DNA from: Rikenellaceae bacterium
GTDB taxonomy: Bacteria > Bacteroidota > Bacteroidia > Bacteroidales > Rikenellaceae
Direction: 5' to 3'
Assembly (NCBI GenBank): GCA_015059805.1
Contig: SUZO01000024.1
Coordinates: forward strand, 1 to 36,202
Length of the DNA: 36,202 nt
Position numbers and translations under genes: made by a program. Below are positions 23,911-32,705 of the stretch, piece after piece. Every line of letters begins with the position of its first letter. The stretch's first letter is position 1. Below the pieces are notes generated by a model that ran no database searches, was not told where the DNA came from, and worked only from the letters and a program-made list of their open reading frames with translations.

Positions 23911-26658
23911 TTACTGAAGCACTGGACCAGCTGCAGTAAGAGCCCAACGCTTGAGCATCTCAGCACCAGCATCACCATTAACATATACATTGTCTGGAGA
24001 AACATTGAATGCCTCAATAGCAGCGTTCATAGCATCTACATCTGCCTGTGTAGCTGCAGTAGCAGCTGCGAAGTTGTATGAAGCCTCAATCTGTGGATTG
24101 CCATTGGCTGCGAAATTAGTACCATTTGTTACAGCGTAGCAAGCTGTGATGCAGTTACCATACTCGCCATTGTTCTTAACGCAGTTACCTACCATAGTGC
24201 CAGCATTTGGAGCAACAACTGCAGACTCGCTTGCGCAACCTACAATCCATACGCGAGTGTTAGTGTGGCTTGAGTTATCACGACGAGTGTAACCAGCAAA
24301 TGCGCCTGCATACTTCTCTGTAGCAGTGATAGTAGCCTTTGCAGTGGTTGTACAAGCAAGGATAAATGCGTCAGTCTTCTTGTAGTATGACTGGTGAGCA
24401 CCTGCAATACCACCTGCCTGTGTTCTTGCAATAACATCAGCGTTGTTTACGCACTGACCAACTACGCAACCGTAGTTCATACCTACGATACCACCAACAT
24501 TGTGGTCACCCTTAACAACTGTATTCTCGTCTGTAGTACAGTATGTTACATAAGCCATCTTCTCGTTGAGAACTTCGCCATTAACCTTCTCTGTACGGTG
24601 GTAGAGACGACCTACAAGAGCGCCAACCTCTGTGTAACCAGTAACAGAAGAGTTTGTGATGTTTACATTTGCAACGTGGCTACCGTTCCAGCAACGACCG
24701 ATAACAATACCAGTGTAGCTCTCGCTAAGATTACCACCCTTGTTGTATACTACAGCGTCGTTGAATGTGAGGTTATCAACAGTCGCACCCTTTGTCCAGC
24801 AGAGGAAACCTGAAGCTACAAGGTCGTGGTTGATACGAAGACCAGAGATAGTCATACCGTTACCGTCAACCTTACCACCGAAAAAGTCTGTCTGTGATGT
24901 CTCGTAATCGCTGATTACAGGCCAGTTGCTGCCTGAAGGAACACCTTCGGTTACGGTGATATCCTCATTTGTAAAGACGTATGTCTGGTTTGCAGCATCC
25001 TCAGCGATAACCTTTGCAGGGAGAGTAACGTCAGCCATCAACTTCAAGTTGAAGTCCTTGTTCTCGTTCTTGAGGATGTAAGCCCACTTAGCAAGACCGG
25101 CAGCGGTGTAAACCTCAATATGGTCAGCAAAGAGCTCATAATCTTTTACTGCAACAACCTCATACCAGTTATCCTTCTCAATAGTGCCGAAACCATTAGC
25201 GCAGAAGTTTGTTCCAGCGCCCTCAGCAGCGTTATTTGCAGGGTCAAAGTTGTAGAACTTACCACCACGAACCTCAATAGTAGTTTTTGCACGGTCAGCA
25301 TCCTTCTTGTTGAGAACAAAACCAGAGTTGTTCTCGTTAGGGAATGTACCGCCATTTACAACCACCTTACCCTCACCACGAGCGTAAATAACTGCGTTAG
25401 CAGCACCATCAGCATCAACACCAGCCTTGTAAGTACCACCGTTGATTACTAAAGTACCCTCTGAGATAACTGCATAACCGTCGTTGCCAGTTACAGCCTC
25501 AAGAGTACCATCGCCGTTGATAGTAAGAGTAGCACCCTTATTAACAATGATAAGGTCGGTGAACTTGTTGTTTACATTATTCTTAAGAGTGTAACCATTC
25601 AGGTTGAGAACCGCATCCTTCTTTACGTAGAGAGTGTGACCAACCTCCATGTTGCCCTGAAGAGTAACCTCGCCACCATACTCAAATGCGTGGAATACGA
25701 TGTCATCAGGCTCGTTGAAGCGCTCGTCAACAATAATAGTGAATACTGCAGGGTTTGTGAGAAGGTTACCGAGGATATTAGTGCGGTAGTTACGCTGTAA
25801 AGGAACGTAAGAGTAGTTAAGAGTGTTGAACTCATTGTTATCCTGATCCCAAAGTGTAACAGTAACCTCGCTTGTAATCTTCTCGTTTACAAGGATGTAA
25901 GTAGTTGCAAGATAGTTGTAGTCAGTTGCATCATCCTTAACCTTGAGAATCTCAGGAGCTGTAGCAGCTACAGGGCTGTCGTTCTTAACGAACTTCACAG
26001 CCTTCTGAATAGGATCAGAAACCTTACCATTAAAGAGGTTGAATGTAGCGTAAGTGTCTACAACGATCTCTGAAGCAGAAACGCTGTAACCAGCCTTAGC
26101 AGCATTTTTAACATCCTCAGCAGCTACGCCCAAGTTGAGCTGAGCAAGCGGACGAGTAAGGGTGAAGGTCTTGTTGATTGGACCGTCAATGTAGAGGTTG
26201 TGCTCAACATACCAGAAGCAGTCGCGCTCCTCGTCGTTAGCTACAGTGTTAGCTGTGTCCATGGTAACGGTCTGACCGTCCCACGCAACGGTGTAGTACT
26301 TAGGATCTACAACACCATCCTCAGCGGCTGCCTTAGCCTTGTACGCAAAGAATGCAACATCGTAAGTCTTACCTGTAACAAGACGCACGTTGAGAGTCGC
26401 CTTCTTGTCTACAAGCACCAAAGTACCCTGAAGGCTATCCAGAGGACTATCAGCACCATCCTCATAAATTGCCCAAGCTACCTCGTCCACAGTTGTGCCG
26501 TCAGCGATAGCACGAGAGCCCAATGCGCCGCCCAAGTCAGCTGCAAAAGTCACCTCTACCTCCTGACCTACCTGTACGTCAGAGACCTGCTCCTTCGCAC
26601 ATGATACTGCGCTGAAAATAACAGCTGCAGCCATCAAAAAACGAAAAAATCTTTTCAT
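23911..26658 (-). CDS. DUF6562 lipoprotein with beta-helix and GLUG-like repeats
   Basis: 915 residues from the ATG at 26658, MKRFFRFLMAAAVIFSAVSC with Cys20 and Ala-Lys-Glu-Gln after it; a TTG one codon upstream is not preferred because both paralogs start at the equivalent ATG. Residues about 20-310 are the DUF6562-like domain (EVEVTFAADLG, TRPLAQLN, PLQRNYRTNILGNLLT). About 325-480 is a repeated short-strand segment (LNLNGYTLKNN, LVINGGTYKAG, VVNGGTFPNE), as in parallel beta-helices. About 570-850 holds GLUG-like repeats (VGALVGRLYH, VGGIVGMNYG, AGGIAGAH, AGAFAGYTRR). Probably a surface adhesin or scaffold (inference). Confidence 0.83.
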   Translation of the reverse strand: MKRFFRFLMAAAVIFSAVSCAKEQVSDVQVGQEVEVTFAADLGGALGSRAIADGTTVDEVAWAIYEDGADSPLDSLQGTLVLVDKKATLNVRLVTGKTYDVAFFAYKAKAAAEDGVVDPKYYTVAWDGQTVTMDTANTVANDEERDCFWYVEHNLYIDGPINKTFTLTRPLAQLNLGVAAEDVKNAAKAGYSVSASEIVVDTYATFNLFNGKVSDPIQKAVKFVKNDSPVAATAPEILKVKDDATDYNYLATTYILVNEKITSEVTVTLWDQDNNEFNTLNYSYVPLQRNYRTNILGNLLTNPAVFTIIVDERFNEPDDIVFHAFEYGGEVTLQGNMEVGHTLYVKKDAVLNLNGYTLKNNVNNKFTDLIIVNKGATLTINGDGTLEAVTGNDGYAVISEGTLVINGGTYKAGVDADGAANAVIYARGEGKVVVNGGTFPNENNSGFVLNKKDADRAKTTIEVRGGKFYNFDPANNAAEGAGTNFCANGFGTIEKDNWYEVVAVKDYELFADHIEVYTAAGLAKWAYILKNENKDFNLKLMADVTLPAKVIAEDAANQTYVFTNEDITVTEGVPSGSNWPVISDYETSQTDFFGGKVDGNGMTISGLRINHDLVASGFLCWTKGATVDNLTFNDAVVYNKGGNLSESYTGIVIGRCWNGSHVANVNITNSSVTGYTEVGALVGRLYHRTEKVNGEVLNEKMAYVTYCTTDENTVVKGDHNVGGIVGMNYGCVVGQCVNNADVIARTQAGGIAGAHQSYYKKTDAFILACTTTAKATITATEKYAGAFAGYTRRDNSSHTNTRVWIVGCASESAVVAPNAGTMVGNCVKNNGEYGNCITACYAVTNGTNFAANGNPQIEASYNFAAATAATQADVDAMNAAIEAFNVSPDNVYVNGDAGAEMLKRWALTAAGPVLQ

Positions 26659-26844
26659 CAATGTAGTGTTTAGTTAATGAGTATTATTTTAATTGTTAAA
26701 AATTCTGTTCGCTCCAAATTTCAAACCTTAACCTTAGCAGTCACTCAATAATTATACCATTTTTTGAGCTATTTATTGCCCTCTAATTATCCCAGACTGC
26801 GATTTTGGTAGGTTGTCCTCTTTTTTATATAGCTATTCAACCTG

Positions 26845-26875
26845 CAAATTTATGAAAATAAATTAGAAAAACAAA
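26845..26875 (-). promoter_or_regulatory. promoter of the third DUF6562 lipoprotein gene
   Basis: Minus strand TTTG (26872-26875), exactly 19 bases, TAAATTTG (26845-26852). Leader of about 180 bases to 26658, including an AGGTTG/CAACCT pairing soon after the start. Confidence 0.75.
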
Positions 26876-26911
26876 TATTTTAGACGAAAATGAGATGTTT
26901 TTTATTTGGCA

Positions 26912-26919
26912 TATTTTTG
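26912..26919 (+). promoter_or_regulatory. promoter -7 box of the receiver-like operon
   Basis: TATTTTTG, 18 bases before the ATG at 26938. The -33 element is weak. Confidence 0.45.
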
Positions 26920-26937
26920 GTAGTAGCTTAGGGGGTT

Positions 26938-27288
26938 ATGGTTAAGATTCTTGTCTTTTCGCCATCATTCAGAATGAGGGCGATGATTGTCGGTATGCTT
27001 ACAGCTCCTGGAGTTGAGATTGAGAGTGTTACTTCGCGCGATGCGCTCTTTAAGCGATGCGCGGAGAAACTTTTTGATAGGGTGGTGATTGAGGATTATA
27101 GACTCTTTATGGATGGCGGTGGCTCGGTAGAGAGAATTAGAGCCCATTTTACCTCAATGCCTAAGATTGTGGTGCTTAGTTCTGCTATTGATGAGCAGTC
27201 GGTCCTTTCGTTGTTAGAGTGTGGTGTGGACCAATATCTTTTACTGCCAATATCGCCTGATAGATTGAGGCGAAAAGTCTATAAATAG
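26938..27288 (+). CDS. stand-alone degenerate receiver (pseudo-response-regulator)
   Basis: 116 residues with the alternating strand/helix pattern of a CheY-like receiver: VKILVFSPS, DRVVIEDYRLFMDGG, PKIVVLSS and DQYLLLPIS. The acidic pair that follows strand 1 is replaced by Ser8-Pro9, and the conserved Lys before the last Pro is Leu103. Asp53 is a possible phospho-acceptor and Ser81/Ser82 fit the switch residue. No output domain. It is likely unable to be phosphorylated in the normal way and may act by protein contact (inference). It is the first gene of a three-gene cluster; the next start is 3 bases downstream. Confidence 0.65.
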   Translation: MVKILVFSPSFRMRAMIVGMLTAPGVEIESVTSRDALFKRCAEKLFDRVVIEDYRLFMDGGGSVERIRAHFTSMPKIVVLSSAIDEQSVLSLLECGVDQYLLLPISPDRLRRKVYK

Positions 27289-27291
27289 GGT

Positions 27292-28041
27292 ATGATTATA
27301 GTTACGGTCGTATATATCTTAATTGGCTCTATCTTGCTCATTATCACTAATAGACTCTCTGTGCATTCTGCAACTGCTGAGGCAAAAGCCATTGAACGAA
27401 TAGCGGCTTTCGTTGCTACTCGTAAAGGTGATATTTCTCAGCTTAGAAGGGGCGTTGCTTACCACAACTTTGTGCTGTGTGTTGTCTATGTTGCCGATAG
27501 GGTGAGTGAGCAGGCTTATCAACCACTGAGGGCGATAGTGAGCTACTATAATATTGAGAATAGACTGCTTTTGGCAGCCAAGCGGAGTAAAAGTGGTTGT
27601 AGGCGAGCCTACTATTTGGCTCTACTGGCTCGGTTGCCGATAAGTTTGGTGACAGAGCTGAAGGTTGAACACTTCTTGGCTGATAGATCTAAGGATGTGC
27701 GATTTTATGCGCTGATGTCGATATTCTCTGCTGCGCCATATCGTGCAGTGGCAATTTTGGAGCGTATGGAGCAGCGGTTGTCCCGAAGAGAGGTGGCAGA
27801 GCTGCTAACTGTAATCGGAAGAGGCTATTGCCCAATACCATATTCACCCCTGCTTATCTCTGATAACTACAATCTCCAGCTGCTTGGAATACACCTTGTG
27901 CGACGATTTGGAATTACCGAAAGTAGAGCAGAGATAACGCTGATTGTTAGGAATTTACATAGTGAGCTGCGTGAGGATGCACTTGAGACATTGGCTTGCT
28001 TTGGTGAAAGAGAGAGGTTTGGAAAATATACGATAATATGA
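27292..28041 (+). CDS. membrane-anchored HEAT-like repeat protein
   Basis: 249 residues. Residues about 1-20 (MIIVTVVYILIGSILLIIT) are one membrane anchor; the remainder is alpha-helical with helical-repeat features, such as DRSKDVRFYALMSIFSA and LHSELREDALETLACFG, typical of HEAT-like scaffolds. Catalytic motifs are absent. The end overlaps the next start by 4 bases (ATGA), and it sits between a degenerate receiver and a GT-like protein, so it probably bridges them at the membrane (inference). Confidence 0.6.
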   Translation: MIIVTVVYILIGSILLIITNRLSVHSATAEAKAIERIAAFVATRKGDISQLRRGVAYHNFVLCVVYVADRVSEQAYQPLRAIVSYYNIENRLLLAAKRSKSGCRRAYYLALLARLPISLVTELKVEHFLADRSKDVRFYALMSIFSAAPYRAVAILERMEQRLSRREVAELLTVIGRGYCPIPYSPLLISDNYNLQLLGIHLVRRFGITESRAEITLIVRNLHSELREDALETLACFGERERFGKYTII

Positions 28042-28823
28042 GACTCATAATTGTGGCAATATCTATCGCTTTGCTACTGTTGATAGTGGCTGTAGTGCTA
28101 ATTTGTCGGTGCTACAAAATATTCTCGGCAACGCAGTTTTTAGGACTATCTACAGCCTCGCAAACAGACTGCATTGGCGGGGTGGGAATATCTATACTAT
28201 CCCCCTTGCCAGAGGGTATTGCTACGGTGGTAAATCTCTTAGGGGTGAGCTACCCAGCCTCGGAGGTTATTGTGGCGATAAATAGAGTGCAGCAGAGAAA
28301 TCTGTTGCTCCAGCTTAAGATTCGCTACTCACTTATTGGCTTTAAGAGTCAGGAGGGTGAGGTGTATCGCTCATATCGCTACTGCTTTCGTCGGCTTATA
28401 GTCGTGGCAAGTGATAGCGTGTTGGCGCGAGAGCAACTTATTGATTTAGCGGCTCGTAATGCTATTTATGACTATCTGCTCGCAGTTCCTTGCTCTTGTC
28501 GCTTATTTGCTGATTCACTGGGATTTATAGCTGATAGCGTAGCCTCGCAGACAGAGGGACGGGTGGATATGGCAACAACAACCGATCGTGATATTGTACT
28601 TTTGTCGCGTAATGCGTGGCGAAAAAATGGGGGATTTTGTGCCGCATTGCAGAGTCTGCAATATGGTCAGAAATTGCATATCTCTCAGATATTGACGCTT
28701 AATGAAAAGACTCAAAGTGAGCATAGTCTGATTATTGAGCGTGCAAGATATAATTTTTGGGATTTTTTAGCGTTAAATATTATGAAATTCAGAAATAAAT
28801 TATTATCTTTGAAAAAAACTTAA
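28038..28823 (+). CDS. membrane protein with degenerate GT2-like domain
   Basis: 261 residues; residues about 3-23 form a membrane segment. The part GVGISILSPLPEGIATVVNLLGVSYPASEVIVAIN matches the first strand and helix of family 2 glycosyltransferases, and YDYLLAVPCSCRLFADSLGFI occupies the place of the DxD loop (normally D-A-D), here Pro-Cys-Ser. The metal-binding DxD is absent, so transfer activity is doubtful. Resemblance is by eye and weak; alternatives are a distinct nucleotide-binding fold. Last gene of the cluster before cysQ, which has its own promoter. Confidence 0.5.
   Translation: MRLIIVAISIALLLLIVAVVLICRCYKIFSATQFLGLSTASQTDCIGGVGISILSPLPEGIATVVNLLGVSYPASEVIVAINRVQQRNLLLQLKIRYSLIGFKSQEGEVYRSYRYCFRRLIVVASDSVLAREQLIDLAARNAIYDYLLAVPCSCRLFADSLGFIADSVASQTEGRVDMATTTDRDIVLLSRNAWRKNGGFCAALQSLQYGQKLHISQILTLNEKTQSEHSLIIERARYNFWDFLALNIMKFRNKLLSLKKT
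28804..28811 (+). promoter_or_regulatory. cysQ promoter -7 box
   Basis: TATCTTTG, 17 bases before the cysQ ATG and inside the last codons of the upstream gene; TATG at 28781-28784 is a weak -33 element 19 bases away. Confidence 0.55.
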
Positions 28824-28828
28824 AACCA

Positions 28829-29659
28829 ATGCTTACAGAAGATATAAGAGCCTATCTACTTCCACACGCTTTCAATGCGGCGGTGCGTGCCGGTTGGGAG
28901 ATTATGGAGGTCTATAAAAACAAAGATAATTATGATATTTCGGTTAAGAGTGACAGCACCCCTGTAACTCTTGCCGACCGTCTTGCTCATGAGAAGATTA
29001 AGCAGAGCCTCGGTCAGACGCGTATCCCAATTCTCTCGGAAGAGGGACGTGAAATGCTCTATGATGAGCGCCGTAATTGGGAGCTCTTCTGGTTGGTAGA
29101 CCCGCTTGATGGCACTGTGGAGTTTATCAAGGGCAATAACGAGTTTACGGTAAATATCGCCCTTATGGCAGATCGTGTGTGTATCTGTGCGGTGATATAT
29201 GTGCCATATCTCAAGAAGGCTTATGTGGCAAGTCAGCAGATTGGCTCCTACCTGCTTACCGATATAGCACCAGATTGCAATGCAAACTATACTTATGACG
29301 ATATTTGCGCTCGTAAGAGTCGTCTTCCGTTGGCAGATATGACACATGACGGTTATCGTATTGCTGTCTCTCGCTCGCATCAAACTGTTGAGACTCAGTA
29401 CTATATAGATGCTGTGCGACAGAAACGCGATGACGTTGAGGTGATTGAGCAGGGTAGTTCATACAAGTTTTGCATGCTTGCAGAGGGGGCAATAGACTAC
29501 TATCCTCGCACAACACATACCTACGAGTGGGATACAGCTGCGGCGGAGCTGATTCTTGCCGAAGCGGGCGGTTATACTCGCTCGCTACCAGACCATAAGC
29601 CTCTGCAGTATAATAAGGAGGATTTGCGCAATCCGTGGTTTGAGTGTGGAAGATTATGA
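28829..29659 (+). CDS. cysQ: 3'(2'),5'-bisphosphate nucleotidase CysQ
   Basis: 276 residues, inositol monophosphatase superfamily. It removes the 3' phosphate from PAP or PAPS, keeping the sulfate-assimilation by-product low. Metal-site motifs: Glu71-Glu72 in ILSEEGRE, Asp91-Pro-Leu-Asp94-Gly-Thr96, and WDTAAAELILAEAGG near the C-terminus. Family relatives act on inositol phosphates, but the ISV-type N-terminus and NNEFTVNIAL loop fit CysQ. Followed 17 bases later by an outer-membrane barrel gene. Confidence 0.9.
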   Translation: MLTEDIRAYLLPHAFNAAVRAGWEIMEVYKNKDNYDISVKSDSTPVTLADRLAHEKIKQSLGQTRIPILSEEGREMLYDERRNWELFWLVDPLDGTVEFIKGNNEFTVNIALMADRVCICAVIYVPYLKKAYVASQQIGSYLLTDIAPDCNANYTYDDICARKSRLPLADMTHDGYRIAVSRSHQTVETQYYIDAVRQKRDDVEVIEQGSSYKFCMLAEGAIDYYPRTTHTYEWDTAAAELILAEAGGYTRSLPDHKPLQYNKEDLRNPWFECGRL

Positions 29660-29676
29660 TATATTAAAATAGGTGT

Positions 29677-30240
29677 ATGAAACGATTTTGGGTTATTTTA
29701 TTAGGTCTAACGACTCTTAGCACAGCAACAGCATCGGCGCAGAGCTATCTGACAAAGCGAACAGTTGGAGCTGTGGAGGTCGAACTTGGTGTGGGACTTG
29801 CTACAGCAGCAAATAAGATTGGCGAATTTGGAAAGGCGCGGCAGGGTGTTGAGGTAAATGCAGAGGTGAGGTATAATTTTCATCAGGCTCCTATAGATTT
29901 GGGTCTGCATTTTGGATTATGCTCCTTTACGCGCAGTAGCCAGGTGGGAAACTTTGCAAGTAAGCATAATTTTGATAGTCAGTCACTTATGATTGTCTCT
30001 GACTATAACTTTTTCCAGGGTCGCATGGCTTCGCTATTTGTTGGTGCTGGCGCTGGTGTGGCGTGGAATAACCTTAATGCTGACGGCACAAAGAGTGGCT
30101 TTAATGCATGTGTGATGCCCCGTATAGGTGTTGAGTTGTCTAACCATGTGCACATAACGGCTGCTTATAAGTTCTATGAGAGGGCAAATAACCACCTTGT
30201 TCTTAGTGTAGGCTTTGCCTTTGGTGGTGGGGCACGTTAA
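29677..30240 (+). CDS. small outer-membrane beta-barrel protein
   Basis: 187 residues with signal peptide MKRFWVILLGLTTLSTATASA. The remainder alternates hydrophobic and polar residues in strands (VEVELGVGLATAA, GVEVNAEVRYNF, PIDLGLHFGLCSF, SLFVGAGAGVAWN) and ends HLVLSVGFAFGGGAR, the pattern of a porin-like eight-stranded barrel (OmpW/OMP_b-brl type). No specific function. Probably co-transcribed with cysQ. Confidence 0.75.
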   Translation: MKRFWVILLGLTTLSTATASAQSYLTKRTVGAVEVELGVGLATAANKIGEFGKARQGVEVNAEVRYNFHQAPIDLGLHFGLCSFTRSSQVGNFASKHNFDSQSLMIVSDYNFFQGRMASLFVGAGAGVAWNNLNADGTKSGFNACVMPRIGVELSNHVHITAAYKFYERANNHLVLSVGFAFGGGAR

Positions 30241-30280
30241 GTATGTGATTGACAACAAAAAAGAAGCTGTCTAACAAAAA

Positions 30281-30311
30281 GGGAGTGTCTAAAAACTCGT
30301 TAGACACTCCC
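30281..30311. terminator. bidirectional terminator, 12-bp stem
   Basis: Perfect 12-bp stem (30281-30292 with 30300-30311) with a 7-base loop between the convergent barrel gene and rplT; a T run follows on the minus strand. A second hairpin (30316-30322 with 30326-30332) precedes it on the minus strand, and GTCTAAC at 30269-30275 could compete for the same partner bases. Confidence 0.8.
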
Positions 30312-30333
30312 TCATCTTTTGCTAAGCAAAAGG

Positions 30334-30678
30334 CTATTTAACTGCGTTTACAATTGCCTCGAATGCTTTCGGCTCGTTCATCGCCAGGTCAGCCATAACC
30401 TTGCGGTTAAGAGCGATACCCTTAGCGTTTACTTTACCGATGAACTCCGAATAGGTCATACCGTAAGCACGGACTGCCGCATTGATACGGGTAATCCATA
30501 GTGAACGGAATGTACGCTTCTTAAGGCGGCGGTGTGCGTATGCATACTGCAGACCCTTCTCGACAGTATTTTTGGCTACTGTCCAAACATTTCCCCTTGA
30601 ACCAAAGTTACCTTTGGCAAGCTTCAAAACCTTTTTTCTTCTTGCGCGTGACGCAACAGCATTGACTGAACGTGGCAT
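30334..30678 (-). CDS. rplT: 50S ribosomal protein L20
   Basis: 114 residues, [23 protein letters not shown] and [21 protein letters not shown], the normal L20 sequence. L20 represses its own operon in E. coli by binding its leader; here 103 bases separate it from rpmI, room for such a site, but no mimic was identified. Confidence 0.98.
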   Translation of the reverse strand: MPRSVNAVASRARRKKVLKLAKGNFGSRGNVWTVAKNTVEKGLQYAYAHRRLKKRTFRSLWITRINAAVRAYGMTYSEFIGKVNAKGIALNRKVMADLAMNEPKAFEAIVNAVK

Positions 30679-30781
30679 ACTTAAAAGTTTTTGATGAAGT
30701 TAACAGCGGTACGATTCTCTCGCACTCTTTAGGGCTGTTTCACTCCGGTTAATAAATAGTGTTAATTTGCTCGGTCGTTAA

Positions 30782-30976
30782 TTATTTAACGAGCAGAGTC
30801 TTGATCTTTGCCTCATCGGCTGGTGAAACGATACCTGAATAGCAGAGGTTACGCTTCTGTTTCTTAGTCTTTTTGGTCAGGATGTGACTGTGATAAGCGT
30901 GCTTACGCTTAATCTTACCTGTGCCGGTGAAAGTAAAACGCTTCTTTGCAGCGGCATTAGTTTTCATTTTTGGCAT
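30782..30976 (-). CDS. rpmI: 50S ribosomal protein L35
   Basis: 64 residues, [40 protein letters not shown] L35 sequence. It is preceded directly by its own promoter and a divergent sulfatase gene; infC, the usual upstream partner, is not here. Confidence 0.98.
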   Translation of the reverse strand: MPKMKTNAAAKKRFTFTGTGKIKRKHAYHSHILTKKTKKQKRNLCYSGIVSPADEAKIKTLLVK

Positions 30977-31009
30977 AATTGTAAAATATTTTTAGTTAAA
31001 CATAGCGTG

Positions 31010-31040
31010 CAAAGATACGGATTTTTTTTAATTCAACAAC
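31010..31040 (-). promoter_or_regulatory. rpmI-rplT promoter
   Basis: Minus strand GTTG (31037-31040), 19 bases, TATCTTTG (31010-31017). The predicted leader is about 30 bases. Confidence 0.75.
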
Positions 31041-31060
31041 CAAACTTTCAAACTTTTTTG

Positions 31061-31068
31061 TATTTTTG
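31061..31068 (+). promoter_or_regulatory. sulfatase promoter -7 box
   Basis: TATTTTTG, 26 bases before the ATG at 31095; no clear -33 match. It lies beside the GTG at 31071 and argues that this GTG is not the start. Confidence 0.45.
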
Positions 31069-31094
31069 TAGTGTTAAACCTCAAAATTACTGTG

Positions 31095-32702
31095 ATGAAA
31101 CTAAACAAACTTTCAAAGAGTGCGCTTTATGTCGCTGTGCCGACAGTAGCTGCCGTTCCTATGGTCGCTACAAGTTGTAGCAATGCTCCTAAGCAGGGCG
31201 AGAAGCCAAATGTGATATTTATCCTTATGGATGACGCTGGTTATGGCGATTTTGGTTGTTATGGTCAGACAAAGACCGAGACACCTAATATTGACGCGCT
31301 GGCAAACAACGGTATCCGCTTTACAGATATGTATACCGCTGCGCCAGTATCATCACCATCGCGTGCCTGCCTTATCACGGGTCAGCATATGGGTAACTCC
31401 CAGATTCGTGAGAATGTAGAGGGTAGAGTTGAGGATGGCATTTGGAACTTTGACACCGTAGACCAGAATCCAGCTATTGAGGGTCAGATGGGTCTTAAGC
31501 CAGGTACTCCGACACTGGGAACTGTGATGCAGCAGGCGGGTTATGCAACAGGTATGGTCGGCAAGTGGGGTGTCGGTAGCCCTGTAGGAGGCTCGGCTCC
31601 TTGGGATATGGGCTTTGACTTCTACTATGGCTGTGTTTGTCAGCGCGTGGCGCACAACTACTATCCTGCCTATATGTGGAAAAATGGTAAGAAGGAGTAT
31701 ATCAACGACCCAGCGACGGTGACCCACCCAGGAACTAAGCTTGATGAGGGTGCAGACCCATACAATCCAGCAAGCTATGATAAGTTTAGCGAGGGTAAGA
31801 CATACGCTCCAGATAAGATGTACGAGAATGTTGTTGAGTTTATCCGCCAGAGCAAAGCTGACGACAAGCCATTCTTCCTTATGTGGACAACTCCATTCCC
31901 ACACTCTCCACTCCAGGCTCCAAAGGAGTGGGTGGAGAAGTATGTGGCAAAGTATGGCGACGAGGAGCCACTTGTGGGCGAAAAGTGCCAGGTTAATGGT
32001 TGGCCACACAACTACTATCCTTGCCGTTACCCTCACGCAACATACTCGGCTATGATTTCATACTTTGACTATCAGGTAGGATTGCTTGTTGAGGAGCTGA
32101 AGGCGCAGGGTCTCTATGAGAATACGATTATTATGTTCTCATCGGACAATGGTCCTGCAAATAACGCCTCTTCGCCAACCGTATGGATGGATAGCGCAGC
32201 ACCTTATCGCTGTGGCAAGGGCTGGGGTAAGCGAACACTCAAGGAGGGTGGTATCCGTATGCCATTTATCGCCTCTTGGCCAGCAAAGATTAAGAGTGGC
32301 GTTGTGAGCAACCATATTGGAAACTTTGCCGATGTGATGCCTACAGTGTGCGAGATTGCAGGTGTTGAGGCTCCAAAGAATGACGGTGTGTCGCTTCTTC
32401 CGATCCTCTCTGGTAACCCAGAGGCTCAAAAGGAGCATAAGTACCTCTACTGGGAGTACCCTGCTGCGGGCGGTATGATTGCTGTTCGTGAGGGTAAGTG
32501 GAAGGGCTTTATTGACAATGTCCACGCTGGCAACCGTACTATGCAGCTCTACGATGTAAGCGTTGCTGGTAAGGATATAGAGACTGCCGATAAGAACGTT
32601 GCAGCCGACCACCCAGAGATTGTTGAGCGTATGTGGGGTTATATTGAGGAGAGCCACCACCTTGCCGAGTACGAGCCATTTAATGTGGATATCACACGAT
32701 AA
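31095..32702 (+). CDS. Ser-type sulfatase, lipoprotein
   Basis: 535 residues from ATG 31095; eight more codons upstream (from GTG 31071) come straight after the promoter box and are rejected. MKLNKLSKSA through Cys28 (MVATSC) is a lipoprotein signal. The alkaline-phosphatase-fold sulfatase core is seen: metal residues Asp46-Asp47 in ILMDDAGYGD, and the active site Ser86-Ser87-Pro88-Ser89-Arg90, where Ser86 must be oxidised to formylglycine. GKWGVG replaces the common GKWHLG, as in some Bacteroidetes S1 subfamilies. SSDNGP supplies metal ligands further on. It should remove sulfate from a glycan; substrate unknown. The maturase follows after 3 bases. Confidence 0.92.
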   Translation: MKLNKLSKSALYVAVPTVAAVPMVATSCSNAPKQGEKPNVIFILMDDAGYGDFGCYGQTKTETPNIDALANNGIRFTDMYTAAPVSSPSRACLITGQHMGNSQIRENVEGRVEDGIWNFDTVDQNPAIEGQMGLKPGTPTLGTVMQQAGYATGMVGKWGVGSPVGGSAPWDMGFDFYYGCVCQRVAHNYYPAYMWKNGKKEYINDPATVTHPGTKLDEGADPYNPASYDKFSEGKTYAPDKMYENVVEFIRQSKADDKPFFLMWTTPFPHSPLQAPKEWVEKYVAKYGDEEPLVGEKCQVNGWPHNYYPCRYPHATYSAMISYFDYQVGLLVEELKAQGLYENTIIMFSSDNGPANNASSPTVWMDSAAPYRCGKGWGKRTLKEGGIRMPFIASWPAKIKSGVVSNHIGNFADVMPTVCEIAGVEAPKNDGVSLLPILSGNPEAQKEHKYLYWEYPAAGGMIAVREGKWKGFIDNVHAGNRTMQLYDVSVAGKDIETADKNVAADHPEIVERMWGYIEESHHLAEYEPFNVDITR

Positions 32703-32705
32703 ACG

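Noticed and set aside
23911..26658. Repeats in the lipoprotein taken for a CRISPR or DNA repeat array
   Set aside because: The repeats are irregular and in frame, coding GLUG-like and beta-helix strands; no constant repeat/spacer length.
26659..26661. TTG start one codon before the third DUF6562 gene
   Set aside because: Paralogs start at the equivalent ATG, and TTG offers no benefit.
31071..31094. GTG start of the sulfatase
   Set aside because: It is only 2 bases after a promoter -7 box, and the ATG at 31095 begins a proper lipoprotein signal.
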